Assembly (NCBI RefSeq): GCF_010548145.1
Contig: NZ_JAAGLN010000030.1
Coordinates: 1-46,075, forward strand
Direction of reading: 5' to 3'
DNA length: 46,075 nucleotides
DNA from: Streptomyces sp. SID10853
GTDB taxonomy: Bacteria; Actinomycetota; Actinomycetes; Streptomycetales; Streptomycetaceae
Shown: in pieces, positions 23,314 to 31,060 of the stretch
How the letters are laid out: each line of letters begins with the position of its first letter
How positions within the stretch are numbered: position 1 is the stretch's first letter
Position numbers and translations under genes: made by a program
Notes under the pieces: model-generated
Told to the model about the DNA's origin: nothing
Database searches by the model: none
The model's input: the letters and a program-made list of their open reading frames with translations, nothing else

Positions 23314-24456
23314 ATGGAGTTCGCTTTGAGTGACGCGGACACGGCGTTTCGTAGCGCCCTCGTCGGCTTTCTGGACCGCGAACTCGCCGAGGGTTGGGAC
23401 CGCTCCGAGCGTGGTCTCGGCAGCGCGGTGTACACCGACTTCTCGAAGGGCTTCGTACGCACGCTTGCGGCCAAGGGGTGGCTGACACCGCACTGGCCGC
23501 GGGAGTACGGCGGTGGCGGCCAGGGCGCCTGGCAGCACTTCGTGCTCGGCGAGGAGATGTGGAAGCGGGGGGAGCCCCGCGGCCCGCAGTACATGAACGT
23601 GAACTGGGTCGGCCCCGCCCTCATCAAGTACGGCACCGAGGAACAGAAGAAGACGCTCCTGCCGCCGATCACCCGGGGCGATGTCTTCTGGTGCCAGGGC
23701 TTCTCCGAGCCGGAGGCCGGCACCGACCTCGCGGCCCTGCGGACCCGCGCGGTGCGCGACGGTGACGACTACGTCCTCAACGGCCAGAAGATCTGGACCT
23801 CCTACGCGAACCGGGCCGACTACTGCTTCCTCCTCGCGCGCACCGGTTCCGTGGCGGACGGGCGGGACGGGATCTCGGTGTTCCTGCTGCCGCTGAGGAC
23901 GCCGGGCGTCGAAGTCAGGCGGATCGACGGGTTCGTGGGGGACCACTCCTTCAACGAGCTGTTCCTCACCGACGTCAGGGTCCCCGGGAACTGTCTGCTC
24001 GGCGAGGAGAACAAGGGCTGGGACATCGTCCGCAGGACACTCGCCTACGAGCGGGTCGGCGCCCCGCGCTATGCGCGGGCGGCCCTGGTGCTCGACGGGC
24101 TCGCCGACTGGTGCCGGACGGCCGGTCTGCTCACGGACCCGGGCGTACAGGAGCAGTTCGGTGACGCGAGAGCGCTCTGTGAGGCCGCCCGTGTGCTGGT
24201 CTACCGCGTCATCGACGAGCGGGCCAAGGCGAAGGAGCCCTCGCCCATGGCCTATCAGGCCCGTGCGGCGATGGTGCAGGCCGAGCGTGCGGTCGGGGAC
24301 CTCGCGCTCGATGTCATGGGAACCGAGGCCCTGGTCGAGCAGTCGACGGGCGACGCGCAGTTCCGCAACTCGCTCGGCGCCGGCATCGCGGCCGGCAGCT
24401 ACGAAGTCCAGCTCAACCTGATCAGCCGCCTGATCCTGAAGCTGCCCAAGGAGTAG
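23314..24456 (+). CDS. Acyl-CoA dehydrogenase, full-length (FadE-type)
   Basis: This 380-residue flavoprotein oxidises an acyl-CoA to the 2,3-enoyl-CoA. Family segments are RTLAAKGWLTPHWPREYGGGGQG, CQGFSEPEAGTDLAALRTRAV (substrate/FAD contacts), LNGQKIWTSYANRADYCFLLAR (the WTS flavin motif), FNELFLTDVRVP and the late GAGIAAGSYEVQLNLISR. The ATG at 23314 is chosen because GGGGAGGGA lies four bases upstream; the frame is open to 23227. It heads an operon of two dehydrogenase pairs and a hydratase. The next gene encodes a shorter dehydrogenase without the flavin motifs, so the two probably form a heterotetramer as in actinobacterial steroid side-chain enzymes. Confidence 0.88.
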   Translation: MEFALSDADTAFRSALVGFLDRELAEGWDRSERGLGSAVYTDFSKGFVRTLAAKGWLTPHWPREYGGGGQGAWQHFVLGEEMWKRGEPRGPQYMNVNWVGPALIKYGTEEQKKTLLPPITRGDVFWCQGFSEPEAGTDLAALRTRAVRDGDDYVLNGQKIWTSYANRADYCFLLARTGSVADGRDGISVFLLPLRTPGVEVRRIDGFVGDHSFNELFLTDVRVPGNCLLGEENKGWDIVRRTLAYERVGAPRYARAALVLDGLADWCRTAGLLTDPGVQEQFGDARALCEAARVLVYRVIDERAKAKEPSPMAYQARAAMVQAERAVGDLALDVMGTEALVEQSTGDAQFRNSLGAGIAAGSYEVQLNLISRLILKLPKE

Positions 24457-24467
24457 AGCCGAAGGAA

Positions 24468-24541
24468 CAGACGGGCCACGCAGACGGGCAACGCAGACGA
24501 GCAGCGGACAAGTGACCGGACGAGCAACAGACGAGGAATCG
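24468..24541. repeat. 13-bp tandem repeat inside the dehydrogenase operon
   Basis: CAGACGGGCCACG (24468), CAGACGGGCAACG (24481) and CAGACGAGCAGCG (24494) are followed by degenerate units up to CAGACGAGGAATCG (24528). The array begins 12 bases after a stop codon, and its last unit supplies the GAGGAA ribosome site of the next gene. Confidence 0.72.
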
Positions 24542-24543
24542 AC

Positions 24544-25518
24544 GTGGATTTCGAACGATCGGATACACAACGGGCGCTGCTGGACGCACTGGCCACCCTG
24601 CTGAGCCGGCACGCCGGTACCGCGCGCTGCCGCGAGCTGGCCGCGCGCGGGGCGTACGACCACGCCCTGGAGTCCCAGCTGCGCGCGGCCGGTTTCCTCG
24701 ACCTGTTCGGCGAGACCGGCGCGGGGCCGCTGGAGGCCACCCTGGCGGTCGAGCGGATCGGTGCGGAGCTCGGTGCGGTCACCCCGGTGCCGCAGCTGCT
24801 CGTCCTGCCCGCGCTCGGGCTGCCGGTGCCCGAGGGGCCGGTCGTCCTGGCCCGCCCGTCGAGCAGCGGCGGCCCGGCGCCCGTACGGTACGGCGGCGAG
24901 GCCCGGCACATCCTCACGGCGGGCGATGACCGGTCCGCCGGCGGGCGCGCCGGTGAGCACGCGGACCGGTGCGCGGCAGCGGAGTTGAGCCCGGACGACG
25001 CGGAGCCGGTTCCGTCGGCGTACGGCTATCCGCTGGCCCGGGTGGTGCCGCGCCGCGCCCGTGAACTCGCTCCCGGGACCTCGCAGACCATGATCGACTG
25101 GTGGCGGGTCGGGGTGTGCGCCGAGGCTCTCGGCATGATGCAGCGGGCGTTCGACCTCACCGTCGATTACGCGAAGGACCGTACGGTGTTCGGGCGCGCC
25201 CTCGGTTCGTTCCAGGCGTTGCAGCACCGCCTGGCCGAGTTGAGCGTGCTCGTCGAAGGCGCGCGCTGGCTCACCTACGAGGCGGCGTTCCTGGGTGCCA
25301 CCGCGGAGTCGTCGGCGGTGGCCGCCGCGCATACGATGACCGCACTGCGGCGGCTGACGCGGGAGACGCATCAGATCACGGGTGCGGTCGGTCTGACCAG
25401 GGAGCACGATCTGCACCTCTGGACCCTCAGGCTGCAGGCGCTCAGGGCCGAACTCGGCGGCCTGCGCGCGCACCGGCGTGCCGTGGTGGCCTCGCGCTGG
25501 GAGGTCACGGCGGCATGA
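24544..25518 (+). CDS. Acyl-CoA dehydrogenase-family small subunit
   Basis: This 324-residue protein has the N-terminal helical domain (ALATLLSRHAGTARCRELAARGAYDHALESQLRAAGFLDLF) and the C-terminal four-helix part (WWRVGVCAEALGMMQRAFDLTVDYAKDRTVFGRALGSFQALQHRLAEL). The middle beta domain is short and lacks the SEPxAGTD and WTS motifs of the preceding gene. Such degenerate partners pair with a full subunit, which supplies the flavin site and catalytic Glu, in mycobacterial FadE/ChsE heterotetramers. The GTG at 24544 has GAGGAA upstream. It overlaps the next gene by four bases (ATGA). The partner is probably the gene just upstream. Confidence 0.83.
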   Translation: MDFERSDTQRALLDALATLLSRHAGTARCRELAARGAYDHALESQLRAAGFLDLFGETGAGPLEATLAVERIGAELGAVTPVPQLLVLPALGLPVPEGPVVLARPSSSGGPAPVRYGGEARHILTAGDDRSAGGRAGEHADRCAAAELSPDDAEPVPSAYGYPLARVVPRRARELAPGTSQTMIDWWRVGVCAEALGMMQRAFDLTVDYAKDRTVFGRALGSFQALQHRLAELSVLVEGARWLTYEAAFLGATAESSAVAAAHTMTALRRLTRETHQITGAVGLTREHDLHLWTLRLQALRAELGGLRAHRRAVVASRWEVTAA

Positions 25519-26468
25519 GTGAACCCGTCGCGTTCACCCCGGATCAGGAAGCGCTCGCCGGGTCGGTCCGGAGCTACTGCGCGGCCAGGTGTACCGAAGA
25601 CGTCCAGCGAGCGGGTTCCGAGGCGTTCCCCCGGCCCTTCTGGGAGGGGCTGGCCGAGCTGGGTGTGCTGTCGCTCGCGGTACCGGGCGAGGAGGGCGGC
25701 GCGGGTGAAATCGCCGCAGCGGCCATGGAGTTGGGGCGGGCCTTCGCCCCGGGGCCACTGGCGGCGACGGTCTTCGCCGCGCATACGCTGCCGGCCGTGT
25801 ACACGCCCGCCGTCGTGTCCGGCGCGAGTCTGGTGTCGTGGGGCTGTCCCCCGCTGATGCCGTGGGCGCCGCTCGCCGATGTGTTCATCGAGAGCGGGCC
25901 GGACGGCGAAGCGGCCTGGCTCGCGCGCCCCGCCGGTGAACCGGCCGCGCTGGAGACGCTGGGCAACGAGCCCTGGGGGCGGGTTCCGCTGGAACGCGTA
26001 CTCCCGCTGGAACGTGTCCGGGAGGGAACAGACCTCGCGCACTTGGCACTTGCGGGGTATCTGTGGGGCGCGGGACAACGCGTACTGGACGCGGCGGTCG
26101 AGCACGCACGCACCCGGGTCCAGTTCGGCCGTGCCATCGGCACCTTCCAGGCCGTCGCCCATCCGATCGCGGACGCGGGCCTGGGGCTTGAGGCCGCGCG
26201 ACAGCTCATCAAGGTCGCAGCGAAGGCGGTCGACCAGCGGCACCCCCAGGGGTCCGCGCTGACCGGCGCCGCCCGGCTGTCCGCGGGGAGAGCCGCGATG
26301 GACGCGGCTTTCGTCTCCCATCAGACCCACGGGGCCATGGGCTACTCCGTGGAAGGGCCGATCGGCCACATCGCGCAGCGCATCAGGCAGCTCTCCCTGT
26401 TGCCGTCGCACGCGAACCACACTGGCGAACAGGTACTGGCGATGTATTCGGAGAGTGGCCGGCAATGA
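25515..26468 (+). CDS. Acyl-CoA dehydrogenase-family small subunit, second
   Basis: This 317-residue protein is built like the preceding one. It has an N-terminal helical domain (TPDQEALAGSVRSYCAARCTEDVQRAG, FWEGLAELGVLSLAVPGEEGGAGEIAAAAMELGRAF) and a C-terminal helical part (LAGYLWGAGQRVLDAAVEHARTRVQFGRAIGTFQAVAHPIAD). A late HQTHGAMGYSVEGPIGHIAQRIRQL segment resembles dehydrogenase C-termini. The middle domain is short and has no WTS motif. The ATG at 25515 overlaps the previous stop, and its own stop overlaps the next start at 26465. It is predicted to pair with the full-length enzyme encoded two genes downstream (27300), though either partner is possible. Confidence 0.83.
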   Translation: MSEPVAFTPDQEALAGSVRSYCAARCTEDVQRAGSEAFPRPFWEGLAELGVLSLAVPGEEGGAGEIAAAAMELGRAFAPGPLAATVFAAHTLPAVYTPAVVSGASLVSWGCPPLMPWAPLADVFIESGPDGEAAWLARPAGEPAALETLGNEPWGRVPLERVLPLERVREGTDLAHLALAGYLWGAGQRVLDAAVEHARTRVQFGRAIGTFQAVAHPIADAGLGLEAARQLIKVAAKAVDQRHPQGSALTGAARLSAGRAAMDAAFVSHQTHGAMGYSVEGPIGHIAQRIRQLSLLPSHANHTGEQVLAMYSESGRQ

Positions 26469-27298
26469 CACAGGACCAGCAGCACGGGGCGGACACCGAA
26501 GAGCCCGAGGTGCTCTTCGAGAAGCGTGATCACGTCGCGTACATCACGCTCAACCGGCCGCACAAGGGAAACTCCCTGACCGGAACGATGATGCCGCAGA
26601 TGAAGGCGGTATGGAGCGAGGTCCGGGACGACCCGTGGATCCGGGCGGCCATCGTCACCGGCACCGGCGACCGGCACCTGTGCACCGGCGCGGACGTGAA
26701 TGTCGTGGCGGGCCGGGGCGGCATGAGCACCGGCACCGGCCCCCTGACCGACGAGGTCTTCTGGTCACCGCGGCAGAACCGGGTCTGGAAGCCGGTCATC
26801 TGCGCGGTCAACGGCCTGGCGGCCGGGGCCGGGCTGCACTTCGTGGTCGACGCCGACATCGTGGTCGCGTCGGAGCGGGCGAGCTTCATGGACACCCACG
26901 TCAATGTCGGCCTGGTGGGGGCGATGGAGAACATCGGACTCGCCAAGCGCCTGCCGCTGGGCTCGGCGCTGCGGATGACGCTGATGGGCAAGGACTACCG
27001 GATGCCCGCGGAGCGCGCGTACCAGCTGGGCCTGGTGGACGAACTGGTCGCCCACGACCGGCTCATGGACACAGCGGAGGAAATGGCCCGGAGCATCGCC
27101 AAGAACTCACCCGCCGCGGTGTCGCTGTCGCAGCAGGCGATCTGGGGCTCGCTGGACATGTCGTACACCCAGGCGTGCGAGTACGGATGGGCGCTCCTGC
27201 GGATGCACTGGGCACACCCCGACTCGAAGGAGGGCCCCAGGGCGTTCAGCGAGGGGCGCGAACCGAAGTGGACCACCGCGGCCGGCAGGGACGAGTGA
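26465..27298 (+). CDS. Enoyl-CoA hydratase/isomerase (crotonase family)
   Basis: This 277-residue enzyme probably adds water to the enoyl-CoA made by the dehydrogenases. Family motifs are VAYITLNRPHKGNSLTGTMM at the N-terminus, HLCTGADVNVV and GLAAGAGLHFVVDADIVVASERASFMDTHVNVGLVG. The last two supply the oxyanion hole and acyl pocket. The usual two catalytic Glu positions are not both clear: the region MENIGLAKRLPLGSALRMTLMGKDY has one Glu. So isomerase, hydratase or a related crotonase activity are all possible. It overlaps the previous gene (ATGA) and lies one base from the next start, so it is firmly inside the operon. Confidence 0.85.
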   Translation: MTQDQQHGADTEEPEVLFEKRDHVAYITLNRPHKGNSLTGTMMPQMKAVWSEVRDDPWIRAAIVTGTGDRHLCTGADVNVVAGRGGMSTGTGPLTDEVFWSPRQNRVWKPVICAVNGLAAGAGLHFVVDADIVVASERASFMDTHVNVGLVGAMENIGLAKRLPLGSALRMTLMGKDYRMPAERAYQLGLVDELVAHDRLMDTAEEMARSIAKNSPAAVSLSQQAIWGSLDMSYTQACEYGWALLRMHWAHPDSKEGPRAFSEGREPKWTTAAGRDE

Positions 27299-27299
27299 C

Positions 27300-28424
27300 A
27301 TGGACTTCGGATTCACGCCCGACGAGGAGGCGTTCCGCGGCGAGGTGCTGGACTTCCTGGCCGGCCACCAGGGCCTGAACGGCTATTTCCACCGCGGTGA
27401 GAACACCGGGGACGGCGTACGGAAGGTCTACCGGGCGCTCGGGGAGCGTGGCTGGCTGTCGCTGTCCTGGCCGGTGGAGTTCGGCGGCGGGGGCCTGTCA
27501 CCCGCGTACGAGTTCATCCTCTGGGACGAGATGGCCTACGCGCGGGTCGCCCGGCCGCCGATGGGTCCGGGCCTCGTCGCCAAGGCACTCATGGCCCACG
27601 GGACGGCTGAGCAGTGCGAACGGCTCCTTCCCGGGCTCCGGCTCGGGCAGCTCAACTTCGCGCTCGGCTACTCGGAGCCGGATGCCGGCTCGGATCTGGC
27701 GGCGGTACGGACCCGGGCGACGCGGGCCGGCGACGAGTACGTGATCGACGGCGCCAAGTGCTGGACGTCCAACGCCCACTGGGCCGACTGCATCTGGCTG
27801 CTCTGCCGGACCGGCGCCCAGGACAGCAGGTCGCGCGGGCTCAGCGTCCTGATCGTGCCGCTGGACCACCCCGGTGTCTCGGTCTCCCCGATCCCGACGC
27901 ATGACGGCGGGCGCCTGAACGAGGTCCGGTTCGACGGGGTGCGGGTCCCGGCCGGGAACCGCGTCGGCGACGAGAACGCCGGGTGGCAGGTGGTCGCGTC
28001 CGCGCTCGCGGTGGAACGGCACGTCCAGTTCCCGCCGAAGCGGCTGCGACGGGACCTCCAGGACCTCGTCTCCTGGCTGGAGAAGACGGGCCTGAGCCAC
28101 GATCCCGTCGTCCGCCGCCGACTGTCCGAACTCGCCGTGCGGGTCGCCGAGGTGGAGGCGCTGGCCCTGGCGCTGCTGGGCGAGATCATCAGCGGCCAGC
28201 CGTCGGCGGTCCCGGCGGCGTACCACAAACTGGCCGGCACCCGGCTCGCCCAGGAAATCGCGCGTTCGGCCATGGAGTTCGGGTCGAGCGAGGCGCTGGC
28301 CAAGGACAGCGACATCGAGTTCATGTGGCGACAGGCGATTTTGGAGACGGTCGGCGGCGGAACGTCGGAAATGATGCGCGGACTCATCGCACGCCAGGCG
28401 TTCGGCCTCGACAGCAAGGGCTGA
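27300..28424 (+). CDS. Acyl-CoA dehydrogenase, full-length, second
   Basis: This 374-residue flavoprotein has LGERGWLSLSWPVEFGGGGLSP, ALGYSEPDAGSDLAAVRTRAT, IDGAKCWTSNAHWADCIWLLCRTG and the C-terminal ILETVGGGTSEMMRGLIARQAFGL, the flavin/ribityl motif of standard dehydrogenases (GGTSE). It is most like actinobacterial FadE proteins. The ATG at 27300 follows the previous stop by one base and is the last gene of the operon. It should act on a CoA thioester from the ligases at this locus, possibly with the small subunit at 25515. A G-rich tandem repeat starts at its stop codon. Confidence 0.88.
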   Translation: MDFGFTPDEEAFRGEVLDFLAGHQGLNGYFHRGENTGDGVRKVYRALGERGWLSLSWPVEFGGGGLSPAYEFILWDEMAYARVARPPMGPGLVAKALMAHGTAEQCERLLPGLRLGQLNFALGYSEPDAGSDLAAVRTRATRAGDEYVIDGAKCWTSNAHWADCIWLLCRTGAQDSRSRGLSVLIVPLDHPGVSVSPIPTHDGGRLNEVRFDGVRVPAGNRVGDENAGWQVVASALAVERHVQFPPKRLRRDLQDLVSWLEKTGLSHDPVVRRRLSELAVRVAEVEALALALLGEIISGQPSAVPAAYHKLAGTRLAQEIARSAMEFGSSEALAKDSDIEFMWRQAILETVGGGTSEMMRGLIARQAFGLDSKG

Positions 28425-28496
28425 GGGCTGGGGCCCCGGGGGGGGGCTGAGGCCGGGGGCTGAGGCCCGGGGTCGAGGGCTGAGAGGGGGCCGAGG
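28418..28496. repeat. G-rich degenerate repeat around the dehydrogenase stop codon
   Basis: GGGCTGA-type units recur at 28418 (containing the TGA stop), 28443, 28456 and 28478, within long G and C runs including nine consecutive G. The unit thus includes the stop codon of the preceding gene. Strand-asymmetric G-runs could form quadruplexes, but no spacing analysis was done. Confidence 0.6.
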
Positions 28497-28551
28497 AAGG
28501 TCGCGCCTCCTCATCGCCCACCAGCAGCAACTGAGTAACAGCAACGCTCAC

Positions 28552-28642
28552 CATGCCGCATGCCGCATGCCGCATGCCGCATTCCGCCTGCCGATTTCCG
28601 CATTCCGGAGTCCACAGTCCGTATTCCGCATTCCGCACGCTC
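28552..28642. repeat. Heptamer tandem array (CATGCCG/CATTCCG) before the MHS importer
   Basis: Thirteen units of seven bases: CATGCCG four times from 28552, then CATTCCG, CCTGCCG, ATTTCCG, CATTCCG, a 14-base variant at 28608, TATTCCG, CATTCCG and CACGCTC. It ends directly before the AAGGGAG ribosome site of the importer gene at 28656. Several spurious ATGs lie in it and lengthen the apparent frame. Confidence 0.8.
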
Positions 28643-28655
28643 AAGGGAGTCAGTC

Positions 28656-30080
28656 ATGCCCGCTGCACCCTCCGCGTCGTCCCCGCCGAGCCCGGAGAGA
28701 CCGGGAGGACCCGGGAAAGGATCCGGGACCCCTGGGAACCCCGAGAACCCACCACCCACGGCACCGGATCCCACTCCCGCGCTGCTGCGCAAGGTTGCGC
28801 TGTCCAGCCTGCTCGGCACGGTCATCGAGTACTACGACTTCCTGCTGTACGGCACGATGACCGCCCTGGTCTTCGGCCCCTTGTTCTTCCCGGAGTCGAA
28901 TCCCACGGTCGGCACGATCGCCGCGTTCGGGACGCTGGCCGCCGGCTACGTCGCACGGCCCGTAGGCGGCGCGGTCTTCGGCCACTTCGGCGACCGGCTC
29001 GGACGCAAGACCGTACTCATCGTGACGATGGTCCTCATGGGCGCGGCGAGCTGTCTGATCGGGCTGCTGCCCACGTACGCGACCATCGGCGTCGCGGCCC
29101 CCGTACTGCTGATCCTCTTCCGCATCGTCCAGGGCGTCGCCATCGGAGGTGAATGGGGCGGCGCCACGCTGATGGTCGTCGAACACGCCGACGCACGGCG
29201 CCGCGGCCTGTGGAACGGCGTGATGCAGATGGGGTCACCGATCGGCTTCCTGCTGTCCAGCCTCGCGGTCACCGCGATCACGCTTCTTCCCCAGGACCGG
29301 TTCGAGGCATGGGGCTGGCGCATCCCGTTCCTGTTCAGCGGGGTGTTGCTGGGCGTCGGCCTGTATGTGCGCATCAGCATCACGGAGAGCCCGCTGTTCC
29401 AGCAGGCGGCGCGGGCCCGGGAGGAGCGGGCGGGGGCGGAGCCACCTCGTATCCCGCTGGCCCAGGTGCTGCGCGCGCCGCGTGTCCTGGTCCTGGCGTG
29501 CGCGGTCGGCATCGGCCCCTTCGCGCTGACCGCCCTGATCGGCACCTTCATGCTCACCTACGCCAAGGCCGTCGGGTACGAGACGTCCGACGTGATGACC
29601 GGCCTCACGGCCACGTCACTCACCGGCCTGGTGGCCATACCGGGCTTCTCCGCACTCTCGGACCGCCTCGGCCGCCGGGCGGTGTCGCTGGGAGGCGCGG
29701 CGGGGATCGTGCTGCTCGCCTTCCCGATCTACGCCCTGATCAACACGGGGTCCGTACCTCTGCTGATTCTCGGCATGGTGCTGGGGCAGGTGGTCCAGAA
29801 CGCGATGTACGCCCCGCTGGGCCCCCTGCTGTCGGAGATGTTCGGCACCCGGGTGCGCTACACGGGAGCGTCGATGGGCTACCAGCTGGCCGCACTGATC
29901 GGCGGCGGCTTCGTCCCGCTCTACGCGAGCAGCCGCCTGTCGGCTTCTGGCGACATCTCCAGCACCCCGCTCGCCACACTGGCCATGGCCTGCGGGCTGA
30001 TCACCGCACTCGCCATCTGGCGCACGGCGGAAACCCGCGGCCGGGACCTGTCCGCCGAACCTCCGGGGAGCAGGCCGTGA
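28656..30080 (+). CDS. MFS transporter, metabolite:H+ symporter (MHS/ShiA-like) family
   Basis: This 474-residue 12-helix importer has family signs SSLLGTVIEYYDFLLYGTMTALVFGPLFFP (helix 1), VARPVGGAVFGHFGDRLGRKTVLI (motif A) and RIVQGVAIGGEWGGATLMVVEHA in helix 4-5. FEAWGWRIPFLFSGVLLGVGLYVRISITESPLF is also typical. The first 45 residues are Pro/Gly/Ser-rich and cytoplasmic. MHS proteins take up small acids such as shikimate, ketoglutarate, citrate or aromatic acids with protons. The ATG at 28656 is chosen for AAGGGAG; the frame from 28560 runs through the heptamer array. Its place after the dehydrogenase operon suggests it imports the acid degraded by this locus. Confidence 0.87.
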   Translation: MPAAPSASSPPSPERPGGPGKGSGTPGNPENPPPTAPDPTPALLRKVALSSLLGTVIEYYDFLLYGTMTALVFGPLFFPESNPTVGTIAAFGTLAAGYVARPVGGAVFGHFGDRLGRKTVLIVTMVLMGAASCLIGLLPTYATIGVAAPVLLILFRIVQGVAIGGEWGGATLMVVEHADARRRGLWNGVMQMGSPIGFLLSSLAVTAITLLPQDRFEAWGWRIPFLFSGVLLGVGLYVRISITESPLFQQAARAREERAGAEPPRIPLAQVLRAPRVLVLACAVGIGPFALTALIGTFMLTYAKAVGYETSDVMTGLTATSLTGLVAIPGFSALSDRLGRRAVSLGGAAGIVLLAFPIYALINTGSVPLLILGMVLGQVVQNAMYAPLGPLLSEMFGTRVRYTGASMGYQLAALIGGGFVPLYASSRLSASGDISSTPLATLAMACGLITALAIWRTAETRGRDLSAEPPGSRP

Positions 30081-30140
30081 ACCTGTCCGATGAGGTACCC
30101 GGAGACCTGTCCGATGAGGCGCCCGGAAACCTGCCGGATG
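30081..30140. repeat. 24-bp tandem repeat starting at the base after the MHS stop
   Basis: ACCTGTCCGATGAGG begins at 30081 and recurs at 30105, with 24-base units differing at four positions; a shortened third unit starts at 30129. A GTG at 30077 overlaps the importer stop (GTGA) and opens a 31-residue acidic frame through the repeats (LSDEVPGDLSDEAPGN), ending with TAG at 30172. It may be untranslated repeat or a very small protein. Confidence 0.6.
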
Positions 30141-30206
30141 ACCTGTCTGAGGGGCCGGGCGTCACCGCATAGAGATCCGGTACGCTGTTGTGCGTCTACA
30201 AGCCCC

Positions 30207-30279
30207 GCCTTCGTAGCTCAGGGGATAGAGCACCGCTCTCCTAAAGCGGGTGTCGCAGGTTCGAATCCTGCCGGGGGCA
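30207..30279 (+). tRNA. tRNA-Arg, anticodon CCU
   Basis: The 73 bases fold as a standard cloverleaf: acceptor GCCTTCG with CGGGGGC (three G.T pairs), D-arm GCTCAGGGGATAGAGC, anticodon stem CCGCT/AGCGG with loop CTCCTAA giving anticodon CCT, and T-arm GCAGG-TTCGAAT-CCTGC. The discriminator is A and no CCA is encoded. It reads the rare AGG codon. tRNA genes are common attachment sites for integrative elements, but no integrase or duplicated 3' end was seen nearby. A hairpin terminator follows at 30331. Confidence 0.95.
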
Positions 30280-30330
30280 CAACACAGTGGCGCTCTGACC
30301 TGGGATTCACCCCCAGAGATGACTCCCACT

Positions 30331-30357
30331 CAGCCCCGGACTCCTCGTCCGGGGCTG
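30331..30357 (+). terminator. Hairpin terminator after tRNA-Arg
   Basis: CAGCCCCGGAC (30331-30341) and GTCCGGGGCTG (30347-30357) form a perfect 11-base stem with a five-base loop, followed by TTT. It lies 52 bases after the tRNA end. Confidence 0.8.
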
Positions 30358-30427
30358 TTTGCGTGATCAGGGAGAACAGCGCCCTGCCCCCGGGAGGGGA
30401 GCACCGCCGTCCAGGTACCGCTCCGAT

Positions 30428-31060
30428 TCACGCCCCCAGGATGCGGGAGAGTCCGTAGTCGAAGCGCTCGTCGAAGGAGGCGTCGCTGAAGGAGGTGTCG
30501 GCGAAGTACGCGGCGGCCCGGGACAGTGAGGGGTATTCGCCCGAGTCCAGCCGTCGTGCGAACGCCGGGCCCATCGCGTCAGGAAGCGCCTGTTCCTCCT
30601 GGGCCAGCCCCAGGGTGAAGTAGACAAGACTCCAGCCGGTCCAGACCGCTTCGCGTTCCGCCAGCCCGCCGGCCAGCAGCGCCTCGGTCATCAGGTCGGC
30701 GAAGCGGAGTGTGGCGGGTTCGGCGGCGTACGTGCCGGCCACGATCCTGGCCCCGTCCCGGTGGGCCAGCAGGGCGCGGCGATAGCGGTGGAACAGTTCG
30801 CGGACCCGTGGTTCCCAGGGCTCGGGCAGCCCGTCCACCGGCGCCCCGGCCACGATCGCGTCCGCCATCAACTCCAGCAGTCGCGCCTTGCTCTTCGCGT
30901 GCCAGAGCACTGTGTTCATCCGGACGCCGAGCCGGTCCGCGATGCCGCGGATCGAGAGCCCGTCAGCGCCCTTCTCGTCCAGCAGTTCCAGGGCCGTCCG
31001 CACCACCGTTCCGGGGTCGAGCCGGGTCGGGGCGAGATCCTCCGCTTGCTTCTTGGTCAC
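30428..31060 (-). CDS. TetR-family regulator (TetR class C-terminal domain)
   Basis: This 210-residue regulator has the HTH GTVVRTALELLDEKGADGLSIRGIADRLGVRMNTVLWHAKSKARLLELMADAI at about 17-70. The C-terminal domain resembles TetR_C_1, found in repressors of tetracycline-type resistance and of flavin monooxygenases. The GTG at 31060 is the only good start, and the operator core GGTCACCGACC covers it. It is divergent from the flavin monooxygenase gene, 83 bases away, with three copies of one operator between or over the starts. It is predicted to repress both genes until its ligand, probably an aromatic compound, is present. Confidence 0.87.
   Translation of the reverse strand: MTKKQAEDLAPTRLDPGTVVRTALELLDEKGADGLSIRGIADRLGVRMNTVLWHAKSKARLLELMADAIVAGAPVDGLPEPWEPRVRELFHRYRRALLAHRDGARIVAGTYAAEPATLRFADLMTEALLAGGLAEREAVWTGWSLVYFTLGLAQEEQALPDAMGPAFARRLDSGEYPSLSRAAAYFADTSFSDASFDERFDYGLSRILGA

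Noticed and set aside
23077..25473. Minus-strand open frame of 798 codons opposite the dehydrogenase genes
   Set aside because: The opposite strand carries clear dehydrogenase motifs with ribosome sites; this frame has none.
28438..28446. G-quadruplex from the nine-G run
   Set aside because: G-runs are present, but four suitably spaced runs on one strand were not verified, and such runs are expected in this base composition.
30207..30279. Integration site of a mobile element at tRNA-Arg(CCU)
   Set aside because: No integrase, excisionase or repeated 3' tRNA end was seen on either side. The flanking genes look ordinary in composition.
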